Below are positions 1-6,547 of a stretch of DNA of 8,113 nt, piece after piece. The notes under the pieces were generated by a model. That model was not told the origin of the DNA. It made no database searches and saw only the letters and a program-made list of their open reading frames with translations. The stretch covers positions 1 to 8,113 of the forward strand of contig CAMFIX010000118.1 in NCBI GenBank assembly GCA_945952425.1, read 5' to 3'. Within the stretch, counting starts at the first letter, position 1. Every line of letters begins with the position of its first letter. A program made the translations under genes and the position numbers. This DNA is from an uncultured Pseudorhodobacter sp. (lineage in GTDB: Bacteria > Pseudomonadota > Alphaproteobacteria > Rhodobacterales > Rhodobacteraceae).

Positions 1-1557
1 GCGCAGCAGGGGCCGGAAGTCGGGCCAGCCCTCGGAGAGGCCGCGGCGCAGCGCCAGGCGGAACATCTCCAGCGAGTAGAAATGCCGCTCGTCCTTTTGC
101 CGGATGTCCTGGCCGGGGTGCTGGCGATAGCCATAGGTCGGGCCATAGAGCATCGGCACATTGGGCACGGCCTGCAGCGTCAGGATCTGGAAGATCTGAT
201 CGTCGAAGGCGCGGATATGCTCGGGGAACCAGATGCGCCGGTTGTCGAGGAAATCGCGGCGATAGACCCGGCGCCAGATCGTCGGCTGGCCCTGCAGCAA
301 CAGCGCGCTGGGCAAGAGGCTGCAGTCGCGGGCGCCCATCCAATGGCGGTGCGCGGCGATCACCGCGGGGTCCAGCGTCTCGGCGCTGGGCCGGCGGACC
401 AGGCCATCGGGGCCGGGCTCGACCCAGTGAAAGCCCGCCTGCACCACCTCGGCCCCGGTCTGGCGGGCGAGGTCGTAAAGGTCGGCGAAGAGGCCGGGGT
501 CGGGCAGGTCATCGGCATCGACGAAGGCGATGTGGCTGGCATCCGACATCAGCCGCCCATAGTTCCGCGCCGAGGCGCAGCCGCCGTTGGCCTTTTGCAG
601 AAGCACCACCCGCGGATCGTCGGCGAAGGCCGTCCGCACGATCTCGGCGCTGTCGTCGGTCGAGCCGTCGTCGACCACCAGCACCCGCAAGGGCCCGGTC
701 GCGTCCTGAACCAGGCCCGCGATGCAGTCGCGGATGAAATCGCGCGAGTTGTACATGGCCACGACCACATCCAGCCCGCCGCGCCAGGGCTGGGGCGTGT
801 TGCGCAGCACCATGATGTCGCCCCCGGCCAGCGGCATCCAGGCCTCGCGCCGGCCGGGCAGGTGGCTGCCGACGGTGAAACTGCTGTCGAGGTGAATCCA
901 CCTTTCGCCCAGGATATGGTCCAGCGGCGCCTCCTGCAGCGCGGTGAAGACCGCGACCTCGCTTTGCGGCGCGGTCATCTTCAAGAGGTTGGGCGTCAGA
1001 TCGGCCAAGAGCGGGGCAGGGAAGGCGGGCAGGGTGACGGGGGCGAAAGCCTCGGACGGCGGGGCGCCCGGTTGCAGGAAGCCGTGGTCGGTCAGGTGGC
1101 GGGCGAAGGCCGCTTGCGGCAAAAGCGCCATGACCGCCGCGCGCGCGGCCTCGCCGTCGTAAAGCAGCTCGCCCAGGTGGCCGAGCAGGTCGTCGGCCGT
1201 CTCGGGCCGCGGCAGGTCGGCCACCGCGGCCTGCAGCACCAGGAGATTCGTCGCGCCAAGGCTTTGGGCATTCTGCGCCAGGGCGGCGAAACTTTGCGGA
1301 TCGGGTTCGAAGGCAAAGACCGTCCAGCCGGGGAAGGCCAGTGCGAAGGGCAAGGCAAAGGCGCCGAAGCCCGCGCCGATGTCGATGGCGACGCCGTGCC
1401 GCTCCAGGCTGCGGGCGGCCATGCTGGGCATGTAATGCGTCTTCAGCCGCCAAAGCGCATCCTGCCGCAGGAAGGCCACCTTGGGCGCGGCCAGCTGCAG
1501 GCGCTGACCGAAGGCCTTGACCGCGAGCGTTTCGGGCAGGCTTTCGTCCTCGGTCAT
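1..1557 (-). CDS. FkbM-like methyltransferase / GT2 glycosyltransferase fusion protein, partial (C-terminus beyond window)
   Basis: The frame stays open for 519 codons from the ATG at 1557 to the window edge, so the C-terminus is missing. Residues about 55-115 look like the start of an FkbM-family class I SAM-dependent methyltransferase: a glycine-rich motif I (IDIGAGFGAFALPFA, from residue 58), then VFAFEPDP (80-87) with the acidic residue expected to hold the SAM ribose. The later FkbM motif (usually like IKIDVEGAE) appears only as LLKMTAPQSE (191-200), without its Asp. From about 263 a GT2 glycosyltransferase begins: VVVAMYNSRDFI, VLVVDDGSTDD (292-302) and the DXD-type FVDADD (345-350), where nucleotide-sugar and metal bind. 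FDDQIFQI (451-458) is the likely acceptor/base region. The ATG overlaps the stop of the upstream GT2 gene (ATGA), with GAGGA as ribosome binding site. The protein is probably cytoplasmic and involved in surface glycan synthesis. Sugar and acceptor cannot be told. The GT2 assignment is firm, the methyltransferase activity doubtful. Confidence 0.85.
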   Translation of the reverse strand, partial: MTEDESLPETLAVKAFGQRLQLAAPKVAFLRQDALWRLKTHYMPSMAARSLERHGVAIDIGAGFGAFALPFALAFPGWTVFAFEPDPQSFAALAQNAQSLGATNLLVLQAAVADLPRPETADDLLGHLGELLYDGEAARAAVMALLPQAAFARHLTDHGFLQPGAPPSEAFAPVTLPAFPAPLLADLTPNLLKMTAPQSEVAVFTALQEAPLDHILGERWIHLDSSFTVGSHLPGRREAWMPLAGGDIMVLRNTPQPWRGGLDVVVAMYNSRDFIRDCIAGLVQDATGPLRVLVVDDGSTDDSAEIVRTAFADDPRVVLLQKANGGCASARNYGRLMSDASHIAFVDADDLPDPGLFADLYDLARQTGAEVVQAGFHWVEPGPDGLVRRPSAETLDPAVIAAHRHWMGARDCSLLPSALLLQGQPTIWRRVYRRDFLDNRRIWFPEHIRAFDDQIFQILTLQAVPNVPMLYGPTYGYRQHPGQDIRQKDERHFYSLEMFRLALRRGLSEGWPDFRPLLR

Positions 1558-2540
1558 GGCTGGTCCTCGATGCCGAGAAGAAAGGTGCGGACCGCGCTGA
1601 CATCGCCCAGGACCGCGGGGGCAGGGTCGTCGCTTTGCAGCCAGGGCAGCGCCTGCCAGCCCGGGTCGATCAGCCGCAGCATGGCGCGGGTGGCCAGCCG
1701 GAAGGCCGGGCGCTGGGCATGGCCGATTTCACCGGCGCACCAGGCCAGGATGCGCAGGACCGAGACGAGGACGGCACCGCGATGGACCGGGTCGGCGAAT
1801 TCGGGCCTGGAGGCGAAGCTGTCGAAGGTCAGGCGGGCGACGGCGATGCTGTCCAGCCGCAGCTCGCCATTGGTGGCGGTGATCTGGGGGCGCAGATAGC
1901 GGCGGAAATAGCAGAAGCTTGGCGTGTCGAGAAAGGCGATGCTGTCGGCCATGGCGATGGCGCCGGTGTGGAAGAAGATGTCCTCGAAGAAATGCCCGTT
2001 TGGAAAGCCCAGCCGGGCGCGGGCGAGGAAGGCGCGCGACAGGAACTTGTTGGCCGATTGCGGCTCGATCCTTTGGGCGAGCGGGCGAAGGCGGTCGAAG
2101 TCGGGCGTCCCGCGGCGGATCAGCGGGCGGTCGATCTGGTCGAACACCGCCTGGTCGTAGAAGGGTTTGACGTCGCCCCGCACCTCTTGCAGCATGCCGG
2201 GGGTCAGGATCAGGTCGGGCGCATCTTCGGCGATCACCTGCGCCACCGCGGCGAAGGCCCAGTTCGGCCGGCTGTCGTCGGCATCGAGGAAACAGACGTA
2301 ATCGCCCTTTGCCTGCTCCAACGCGCGGTTGCGGGCGCTGGAGAGCCCGTCGTTGGCCTGGGCGATGACCCGGATGCGGGGGTCTTTAAGCTCGGCCAGC
2401 ACCACCCTGGTCTCGGGGCCCGAGCCGTCGTCGACCAGCAGAAGTTCGAAATCCCCCATCGTCTGCCCGAGGATCGAGCGGACCGAGGTCATCAGCAGCG
2501 GACCCTCATTGAACACCGTGGTAATGCAGGTCAGCAGCAT
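1554..2540 (-). CDS. Family 2 glycosyltransferase
   Basis: This 328-residue protein has the usual GT2 (GT-A fold) layout. The N-terminal strand is LTCITTVFNEGPLL (3-16), followed by LLLVDDGS (33-40) for the uracil/ribose contact, ANDGLSSARN (62-71) and FLDADD (84-89), the DXD-like metal/nucleotide-sugar motif. NGHFFEDIFF (181-190) probably carries the catalytic acid. It should transfer a sugar from a nucleotide donor to a glycan or lipid-linked acceptor; donor and acceptor cannot be read from the sequence. No signal peptide or clear membrane segment is seen. It overlaps the downstream methyltransferase/GT2 gene by 4 nt (ATGA), so the two are probably co-translated and act in one pathway. The start at 2540 places the first beta strand at the very N-terminus, as is normal for the family. 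Its ribosome binding site is weak: the GGGG just before the start lies in a GGGGCCCC palindrome. A hairpin terminator lies 37-67 nt upstream. Confidence 0.9.
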   Translation of the reverse strand: MLLTCITTVFNEGPLLMTSVRSILGQTMGDFELLLVDDGSGPETRVVLAELKDPRIRVIAQANDGLSSARNRALEQAKGDYVCFLDADDSRPNWAFAAVAQVIAEDAPDLILTPGMLQEVRGDVKPFYDQAVFDQIDRPLIRRGTPDFDRLRPLAQRIEPQSANKFLSRAFLARARLGFPNGHFFEDIFFHTGAIAMADSIAFLDTPSFCYFRRYLRPQITATNGELRLDSIAVARLTFDSFASRPEFADPVHRGAVLVSVLRILAWCAGEIGHAQRPAFRLATRAMLRLIDPGWQALPWLQSDDPAPAVLGDVSAVRTFLLGIEDQP

Positions 2541-2576
2541 GGGGCCCCGGAAAATCTCTCGCCCCTGTCATGCGAC

Positions 2577-2607
2577 AAAAGGGCGGCCTTGTCCATCAGC
2601 CGCCCTT
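2577..2607 (-). terminator. Rho-independent terminator closing the molybdenum hydroxylase operon
   Basis: Read on the minus strand, the arm AAGGGCGGC (2607-2599) pairs perfectly with GCCGCCCTT (2587-2579). The loop is 11 nt, and the stem runs straight into a T-tract (TTTT, 2580-2577). The 5' arm is also the last three sense codons (Lys-Gly-Gly) of the MoaD-like gene, and its stop codon opens the loop. The terminator separates the hydroxylase operon from the glycosyltransferase genes. The T-tract is short, so some read-through is likely. Confidence 0.75.
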
Positions 2608-2841
2608 CATGAAGGGCATCAGCACGACCTCGGCCCCGGGATCGACCGGCTGGAACCAGGCATCGCGGTAGATCACCCCGTCCACCGCCAACGAGACACC
2701 GCGCTTGATCTGGGGCCCAAGGCCGGGATAGGCGGCGGCAAGCGCGTCGAGAACCTCCTTGAAGGTGCGGCCCTCGACGTCCACTTCGGCCTGGCCGTCC
2801 GTCCATTGGCGCAGGGTGCCCCAAAGGCGGACTTTGACCAT
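2596..2841 (-). CDS. MoaD/ThiS-family ubiquitin-like sulfur-carrier protein
   Basis: This 81-residue protein has the length and pattern of MoaD/ThiS beta-grasp proteins. It has an N-terminal strand VKVRLWGTLRQW, a central helix FKEVLDALAAAYPGLG (about 27-42), the segment SLAVDGVIYRDAWFQPVDPG (about 49-68, with VDG at 52-54) and a C-terminal strand VVLMPFMKGG. The terminal Gly-Gly is the diagnostic feature. In MoaD and ThiS it is adenylated by an E1-like enzyme and then becomes a thiocarboxylate that donates sulfur. The gene starts 3 nt after the large-subunit stop, with AAGGG as ribosome binding site, so it is the last gene of the hydroxylase operon. No moaE or moeB/thiF partner is present here. 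It may be an extra MoaD serving cofactor supply for this enzyme, or a carrier in a linked pathway. The family call is strong; the specific role is inference. Its stop codon lies inside the operon terminator. Confidence 0.85.
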   Translation of the reverse strand: MVKVRLWGTLRQWTDGQAEVDVEGRTFKEVLDALAAAYPGLGPQIKRGVSLAVDGVIYRDAWFQPVDPGAEVVLMPFMKGG

Positions 2842-2844
2842 GGC

Positions 2845-5079
2845 TCAGCCCTTGATCGTGGTCAGGATGCGGGGCGGCGACATCGGCACCTGGTACATCC
2901 GCTTGCCGATGGCCCGGCTGACCGCATTGGTGACGGCGGCGAGGGGGGGCACGATGGGGGTCTCGCCCACGCCGCGGACGCCATAGGGGTGGCCGGGGTT
3001 GGGGATTTCCAGGATCACCGTGTCGATCTTCGGCAGGTCCGAGGCGACCGGGATGCGGTAATCGAGGAAGCCCGCATTCTGCAGTCGCCCATCGGCGCCG
3101 TAGATGTATTCCTCGTTCAGCGCCCAGCCGATGCCCTGCACCGCACCGCCCTGCATCTGTCCTTCCACATATTGCGGATGGACGGCCTTGCCCGCGTCCT
3201 GCGCGACGGTATAGCGCAGAACCTTGGTAAAGCCGGTCTCGGGATCGACCTCGACGTCGCAGATATGCACGCCGAAGGACACGCCCGCGCCGTCGACATT
3301 CACCTCGTGGTGGCCCGCAATCGGCCCGCCGGTCTGGAAGGACATGGCGGCGATTTCGGCAAGGCTCATGGGCGGGAACTTGCCCGCATTCGGGCCGGCC
3401 GGATGGGCGGCGCCGTCGATCCACTCCACCGCTTCCGCGTCGATGCCCCAGAAGGCGGCGGCGCGCTGGCACATGACCTTGATCGCCTCGCGCGCGGCCT
3501 TGATCGTGGCCAGACCCACGGCAAAGGTCACCCGGGAGCCGTCGGTGTTGTCGTTATACCCCAGCGAGGCCGTGTCGGCGACGATGGTGCGGACGGATTC
3601 GTAAGGCACGCCCAGCTCTTCCGCCGCCATCAGGCTGATCGCCGCGCGGGAGCCGCCGATGTCGGGGTTGCCTTCCGTCACCGAAACCGTGCCGTCGGTC
3701 GAGATGTTGAGGCTCACGCAGGTGTTGCCGCCGAAGTTGAACCAGAAGCCGGCGGCGACGCCGCGGCCCTGGTTGGGGCCCAAGGGTGCGCTCCAATGCG
3801 GATGCGCCTTGGCGGCCTCCAATGTGGCGACCATGCCGATTTCCTGGAAGGTCACGCCGTAGGAGGACAAAGTCCCGGCCCGCGCCGCGTTCTTCAGCCG
3901 GGTTTCCACCGGGTCGAGGTTCAGCTTCTGGCACATCTCGTCGATCAGCGCCTCGACGGCATAGACCGCCTGGGGCGCGCCGGGCGCGCGGTAGCTGATT
4001 TCCTTCGGGCGGTTGGTCAGGGCCGTCCAGCCCACGGTCCGCACCGCGGGCATGTCATAGGCGGCAAAGCCTGCCTGGGCGCCCATCTCGATCGTGCCCG
4101 AGGGCCAGGCGCCGCCGGAATAGCGCAGGGTCATGTCGCCCGCGGTGATCCGGCCATCCTTCGTCATGCCGATCTTGCAATCGACCGAGGCATGGACGGT
4201 CGGCCCGGTGGCCTTGAAGACCTCGTCGCGGGTCATCACGACCTTGACCGGACGGCCGGATTTCTTGGACAGCATCAGCGCCACCGGCTCGATGAAGACG
4301 GTGGTCTTGCCGCCAAAGCCGCCGCCGATTTCCGAAGGCGTGACGCGCAGTTGGCTGGCCTCCATCCCGACGATCTGGGAACACAGCGCCCGCACGAAGA
4401 ACTGCCCTTGCGTGCAGCACCACAGGTCGGCGCGGCCATCGGCGGCGAAAGAGGCGAGGCAGGCTTGCGGCTCGATATAGCCCTGGTGGGTGGCAGAGAC
4501 CTTGAACGACCGCTCCAGCACCAGGTCGGCCTTGGCGAAACCGGCCTCCACATCGCCATGGCCGAATTCGCAGGTGTTGGTGACGTTCTGCGACATGCCC
4601 GCGGGGACGTGTTCCAAAGCCCGGCCCTCCAGCACGATGGGGGCCGAGGGCTTCATCGCCTCGTCCACATCGGTCACATGGGGCAGGGGGGCATATTCCA
4701 CCTTGATCGCGCGCACGGCGGCCTTGGCGATGGCGGGGGTGGTGGCGGCCACGGCAGCGACCGGGTGGCCATCATACAAGGCCTTGCCCTTGGCCATGCA
4801 GGTTTCCGAGACATCGGCGAAGAAAGCGTCCTCGTGGTCGAGGAAATCCGCCCCGGTCACCACGGCCCGCACGCCGGGCATGGCCAAAGCCGCGCTGGCG
4901 TCGATGCTGACGATCTTCGCATGGGCATGCGGAGAGCGCAGGATCGCCGCGGTCAGCATCCCCGGCGCGGTGATGTCGGCGCCGTATTGCGCCTTGCCGG
5001 TCACCTTGTCCACGCCATCGGGGCGGTTGGGGGTGGTGCCGACGTATTTGAACCGGGTCTTCTTGTCGTCCAGAGCCAT
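2845..5079 (-). CDS. Molybdenum hydroxylase large (molybdopterin-binding) subunit, xanthine dehydrogenase family
   Basis: The catalytic subunit of a heterotrimeric molybdenum hydroxylase, 744 residues against about 750-800 for the family. The N-terminal part (about 15-135) is the a/b hammerhead domain (RPDGVDKVTGKAQYGADI; RSPHAHAKI). The rest is the cofactor-binding region: CTQGQFF (222-228), GGGFGGK (252-258), SYRAPGAPQ (362-370), PDIGGSRAAISLMAAEELG (472-490) and GVGETP (703-708). E706 is the expected catalytic base next to molybdenum. These motifs fit hydroxylation of a carbon centre with water as oxygen source. The form I CO dehydrogenase signature AYxCSFR is absent, so 'carbon monoxide dehydrogenase' would be a wrong name despite the M-S-L gene order. 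Substrate is unknown; an N-heterocycle, aromatic CoA thioester or aldehyde are all possible. There is no signal peptide or Tat motif, so it is cytoplasmic. The start overlaps the iron-sulfur subunit stop by 1 nt (TGATG), with GGGGAG as a good ribosome binding site 7 nt upstream. Confidence 0.93.
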   Translation of the reverse strand: MALDDKKTRFKYVGTTPNRPDGVDKVTGKAQYGADITAPGMLTAAILRSPHAHAKIVSIDASAALAMPGVRAVVTGADFLDHEDAFFADVSETCMAKGKALYDGHPVAAVAATTPAIAKAAVRAIKVEYAPLPHVTDVDEAMKPSAPIVLEGRALEHVPAGMSQNVTNTCEFGHGDVEAGFAKADLVLERSFKVSATHQGYIEPQACLASFAADGRADLWCCTQGQFFVRALCSQIVGMEASQLRVTPSEIGGGFGGKTTVFIEPVALMLSKKSGRPVKVVMTRDEVFKATGPTVHASVDCKIGMTKDGRITAGDMTLRYSGGAWPSGTIEMGAQAGFAAYDMPAVRTVGWTALTNRPKEISYRAPGAPQAVYAVEALIDEMCQKLNLDPVETRLKNAARAGTLSSYGVTFQEIGMVATLEAAKAHPHWSAPLGPNQGRGVAAGFWFNFGGNTCVSLNISTDGTVSVTEGNPDIGGSRAAISLMAAEELGVPYESVRTIVADTASLGYNDNTDGSRVTFAVGLATIKAAREAIKVMCQRAAAFWGIDAEAVEWIDGAAHPAGPNAGKFPPMSLAEIAAMSFQTGGPIAGHHEVNVDGAGVSFGVHICDVEVDPETGFTKVLRYTVAQDAGKAVHPQYVEGQMQGGAVQGIGWALNEEYIYGADGRLQNAGFLDYRIPVASDLPKIDTVILEIPNPGHPYGVRGVGETPIVPPLAAVTNAVSRAIGKRMYQVPMSPPRILTTIKG

Positions 5080-5558
5080 CAGACCTCTCCCCGCATTTCG
5101 GCGGCGGCCGATTGGACCGCCTCGATGATCTTGTCATAGCCGGTGCAGCGGCAGAGGTTGCCGGCCAGCCAGTAGCGCACTTCCTCGTCGGTCGGGCTGG
5201 CGTTCTGCGCCAGCAGCGCCTTGGAGGCGACCAGGATGCCCGGCGTGCAGACGCCGCATTGCAGCGCCGCCTTTTCGATGAAATGGCGCTGCAGCGGGTG
5301 GAGGGTTTCGCCGTCGGCCATACCTTCGATGGTGGCGATCTCGGCGCCCTCGCATTCGGCGCCCAGCACCAGGCAGGAACAGACCAGGCGGCCGTTCACG
5401 GTGACCGAACAGGCCCCGCAATCGCCGGTGCCGCAGCCCTCTTTCGCGCCGGTCAGGCCGAGGCGGTTGCGCAGCACATCCAGCAGGGGTTCATCCGGGG
5501 TGCAGAGAAATTCGACGGGGTCGCCATTGACAGTGGCGGTGATCGGAATGGCTTTCAT
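5079..5558 (-). CDS. Molybdenum hydroxylase small subunit with two [2Fe-2S] clusters
   Basis: The electron-transfer subunit, 159 residues, normal for the CoxS/XDH small-subunit family. The N-terminal plant-ferredoxin-like domain carries CGTGDCGAC (42-50) and C62, which should bind the first [2Fe-2S] cluster (C42, C47, C50, C62). The C-terminal four-helix domain carries QCGVCTPG (100-107) and CRC (136-138) for the second cluster (C101, C104, C136, C138). All eight ligands are present at standard spacing; C60 is an extra cysteine. The clusters pass electrons from molybdenum to FAD. The gene overlaps the FAD-subunit stop by 4 nt (ATGA) and has AAGGG as ribosome binding site 6 nt upstream. Its last codons contain the ribosome binding site of the large subunit. 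There is no signal peptide. Confidence 0.95.
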   Translation of the reverse strand: MKAIPITATVNGDPVEFLCTPDEPLLDVLRNRLGLTGAKEGCGTGDCGACSVTVNGRLVCSCLVLGAECEGAEIATIEGMADGETLHPLQRHFIEKAALQCGVCTPGILVASKALLAQNASPTDEEVRYWLAGNLCRCTGYDKIIEAVQSAAAEMRGEV

Positions 5559-6412
5559 TTCGCACCCTTGGCACGGTTATAGGCGATGATTGCGGCACGG
5601 CGGGCAAGGACGCCCGCGGTGGAGGTGCGGAAGGCGACGGTGCCGCGCTTGTCGTCGATCGGGTTGCAGACGGCCTCGGCGGCCTTGGCGAGGGCGGCCA
5701 GCGCCGCTTCGTCAAGTTTCGTGCCGATGATCGTGGCGGCGTCGGCCAGCACGACTTTCGGCGCCACGGCGCCGAGGGCCACGCGGGCGGCGGTGATCGT
5801 ACCGTCTTCGGCCAGGGTCAGGCTGACGGCGGCAGAGGCGACGGCGATGTCCATCTCGGTCCGCGGGATAAACCGCAGGTATGCGTCCGAGGAGCGCGCC
5901 GGGCGGGCGGGAAGGTGGATCGCGGTCACGATCTCTCCCTTGACCAGCGTGGTCTTGCCGGGCCCGGCGGGGATGTCGATGACCTTGGCCACGCGCGTGC
6001 CCGCGGGGCCCACGATTGTGACCGAGGCATCCGCGGCGACGAGCCCCGGCACGGCATCGCCCGCGGGCGAGGCGTTGCAGAGGTTGCCCGCCATCGTGCA
6101 GCGCCCCTGCACCTGGGTGGAGCCGATCAGGTTCGCGCCCTCGACCACGCCGGGCCAGGCGGATTTGACGGAAGGATGCTCCTTCAGCTCGGCATTGGCG
6201 ACGGCCGCGCCGATGCGCCAGCCGCCAGCCTCGGCCGTGATCTCGCGGATGCCCGGGATCTTCTTGATATCGACCACGAGGTCGGGCCGGATCATCCCGG
6301 CCTTCAATTGCACCAGCAGGTCGGTCCCCCCGGCCAGAACCCGCGCCATTCCCGGTTCTGCGGCCAGGGCGGACGAGGCCGCCTCGGCCGTCTCGGCTGT
6401 CATGTATCGCAT
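5555..6412 (-). CDS. Molybdenum hydroxylase medium (FAD-binding) subunit
   Basis: The FAD subunit, 285 residues, typical of the CoxM/HcrB type. Two pyrophosphate-contact loops of the PCMH-type FAD domain are visible: LAGGTDLLVQ (26-35) and TMAGNLCNASPAGDA (106-120). The C-terminal half (about 170-280, IPRTEMDIAVASAAVSLTL onward) matches the CO dehydrogenase flavoprotein C-terminal domain. FAD takes electrons from the iron-sulfur subunit and passes them to NAD+, a quinone or another acceptor. The acceptor cannot be read here. The chosen ATG at 6412 has AGGGA 9 nt upstream; the in-frame ATG three codons later is less well spaced. This is the first gene of the operon, 135 bp after the hemN stop and behind the hemN terminator, so it should have its own promoter in 6413-6475. 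I could not identify a convincing one. Confidence 0.93.
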   Translation of the reverse strand: MRYMTAETAEAASSALAAEPGMARVLAGGTDLLVQLKAGMIRPDLVVDIKKIPGIREITAEAGGWRIGAAVANAELKEHPSVKSAWPGVVEGANLIGSTQVQGRCTMAGNLCNASPAGDAVPGLVAADASVTIVGPAGTRVAKVIDIPAGPGKTTLVKGEIVTAIHLPARPARSSDAYLRFIPRTEMDIAVASAAVSLTLAEDGTITAARVALGAVAPKVVLADAATIIGTKLDEAALAALAKAAEAVCNPIDDKRGTVAFRTSTAGVLARRAAIIAYNRAKGAK

Positions 6413-6421
6413 GAGAGGTTT

Positions 6422-6426
6422 TCCCT
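6422..6426 (-). promoter_or_regulatory. Ribosome binding site of the FAD subunit gene
   Basis: On the minus strand AGGGA lies 9 nt before the ATG at 6412. This supports that start over the in-frame ATG at 6403, which would be 18 nt away. Confidence 0.6.
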
Positions 6427-6430
6427 GTCG

Positions 6431-6452
6431 TTGTCCCGGAATTGCCCCGGAA
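6431..6452. repeat. Tandem 11-bp direct repeat before the hydroxylase operon (possible operator)
   Basis: Two head-to-tail copies, TTGTCCCGGAA (6431-6441) and TTGCCCCGGAA (6442-6452), differ at one base. On the coding strand they read TTCCGGGGCAA then TTCCGGGACAA. An 11-bp period is about one helical turn, so both copies would face the same side of the DNA, as expected for paired regulator sites. They lie 19-40 nt upstream of the first operon gene. No known regulator can be named. Confidence 0.5.
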
Positions 6453-6467
6453 ATCTGATCAAACGTA

Positions 6468-6504
6468 AACGAAAGGCGCCGGACGGATCAAGCCACCCGG
6501 CGCC
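6468..6504 (-). terminator. Rho-independent terminator of hemN
   Basis: On the minus strand GGCGCCGG (6504-6497) pairs with CCGGCGCC (6482-6475) around a 14-nt loop. A T-rich tail, TTTCGTT (6474-6468), follows and continues toward more Ts. It lies 44 nt after the hemN stop and isolates the hydroxylase operon from hemN transcription. The tail is interrupted by C and G, so it may be leaky. Confidence 0.7.
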
Positions 6505-6516
6505 ATTTGCCAATGG
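6503..6516. repeat. Short inverted repeat in the hemN trailer
   Basis: CCATT-TGCC-AATGG is a perfect 5-4-5 inverted repeat. It touches the hemN terminator stem and overlaps it by two bases. It may be a small extra hairpin in the hemN 3' end or a protein site. It is short enough to be chance. Confidence 0.3.
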
Positions 6517-6547
6517 GAAAACGATATGGCTTTTCAAACAGATCGGA

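Noticed and set aside
82..1899. 605-codon plus-strand open frame opposite the glycosyltransferase genes
   Set aside because: Translation is low-complexity Gly/Arg/His/Val-rich with no family motif, while the minus strand gives clear GT2 and methyltransferase motifs. It is a high-G+C antisense shadow.
2329..5139. 936-codon plus-strand open frame across the hydroxylase large subunit
   Set aside because: It spans three real minus-strand genes and an intergenic terminator and shows no recognisable domain. The minus strand has well-spaced catalytic motifs and ribosome binding sites.
2845..6412. Aerobic CO dehydrogenase (coxMSL)
   Set aside because: Gene order fits, but the large subunit lacks the AYxCSFR active-site loop and no coxDEF-type genes follow.
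6448..6470. Second FNR box upstream of the hydroxylase operon (TTGATCAGATTTCC on the minus strand)
   Set aside because: Only the TTGAT half matches; the other half does not resemble ATCAA.
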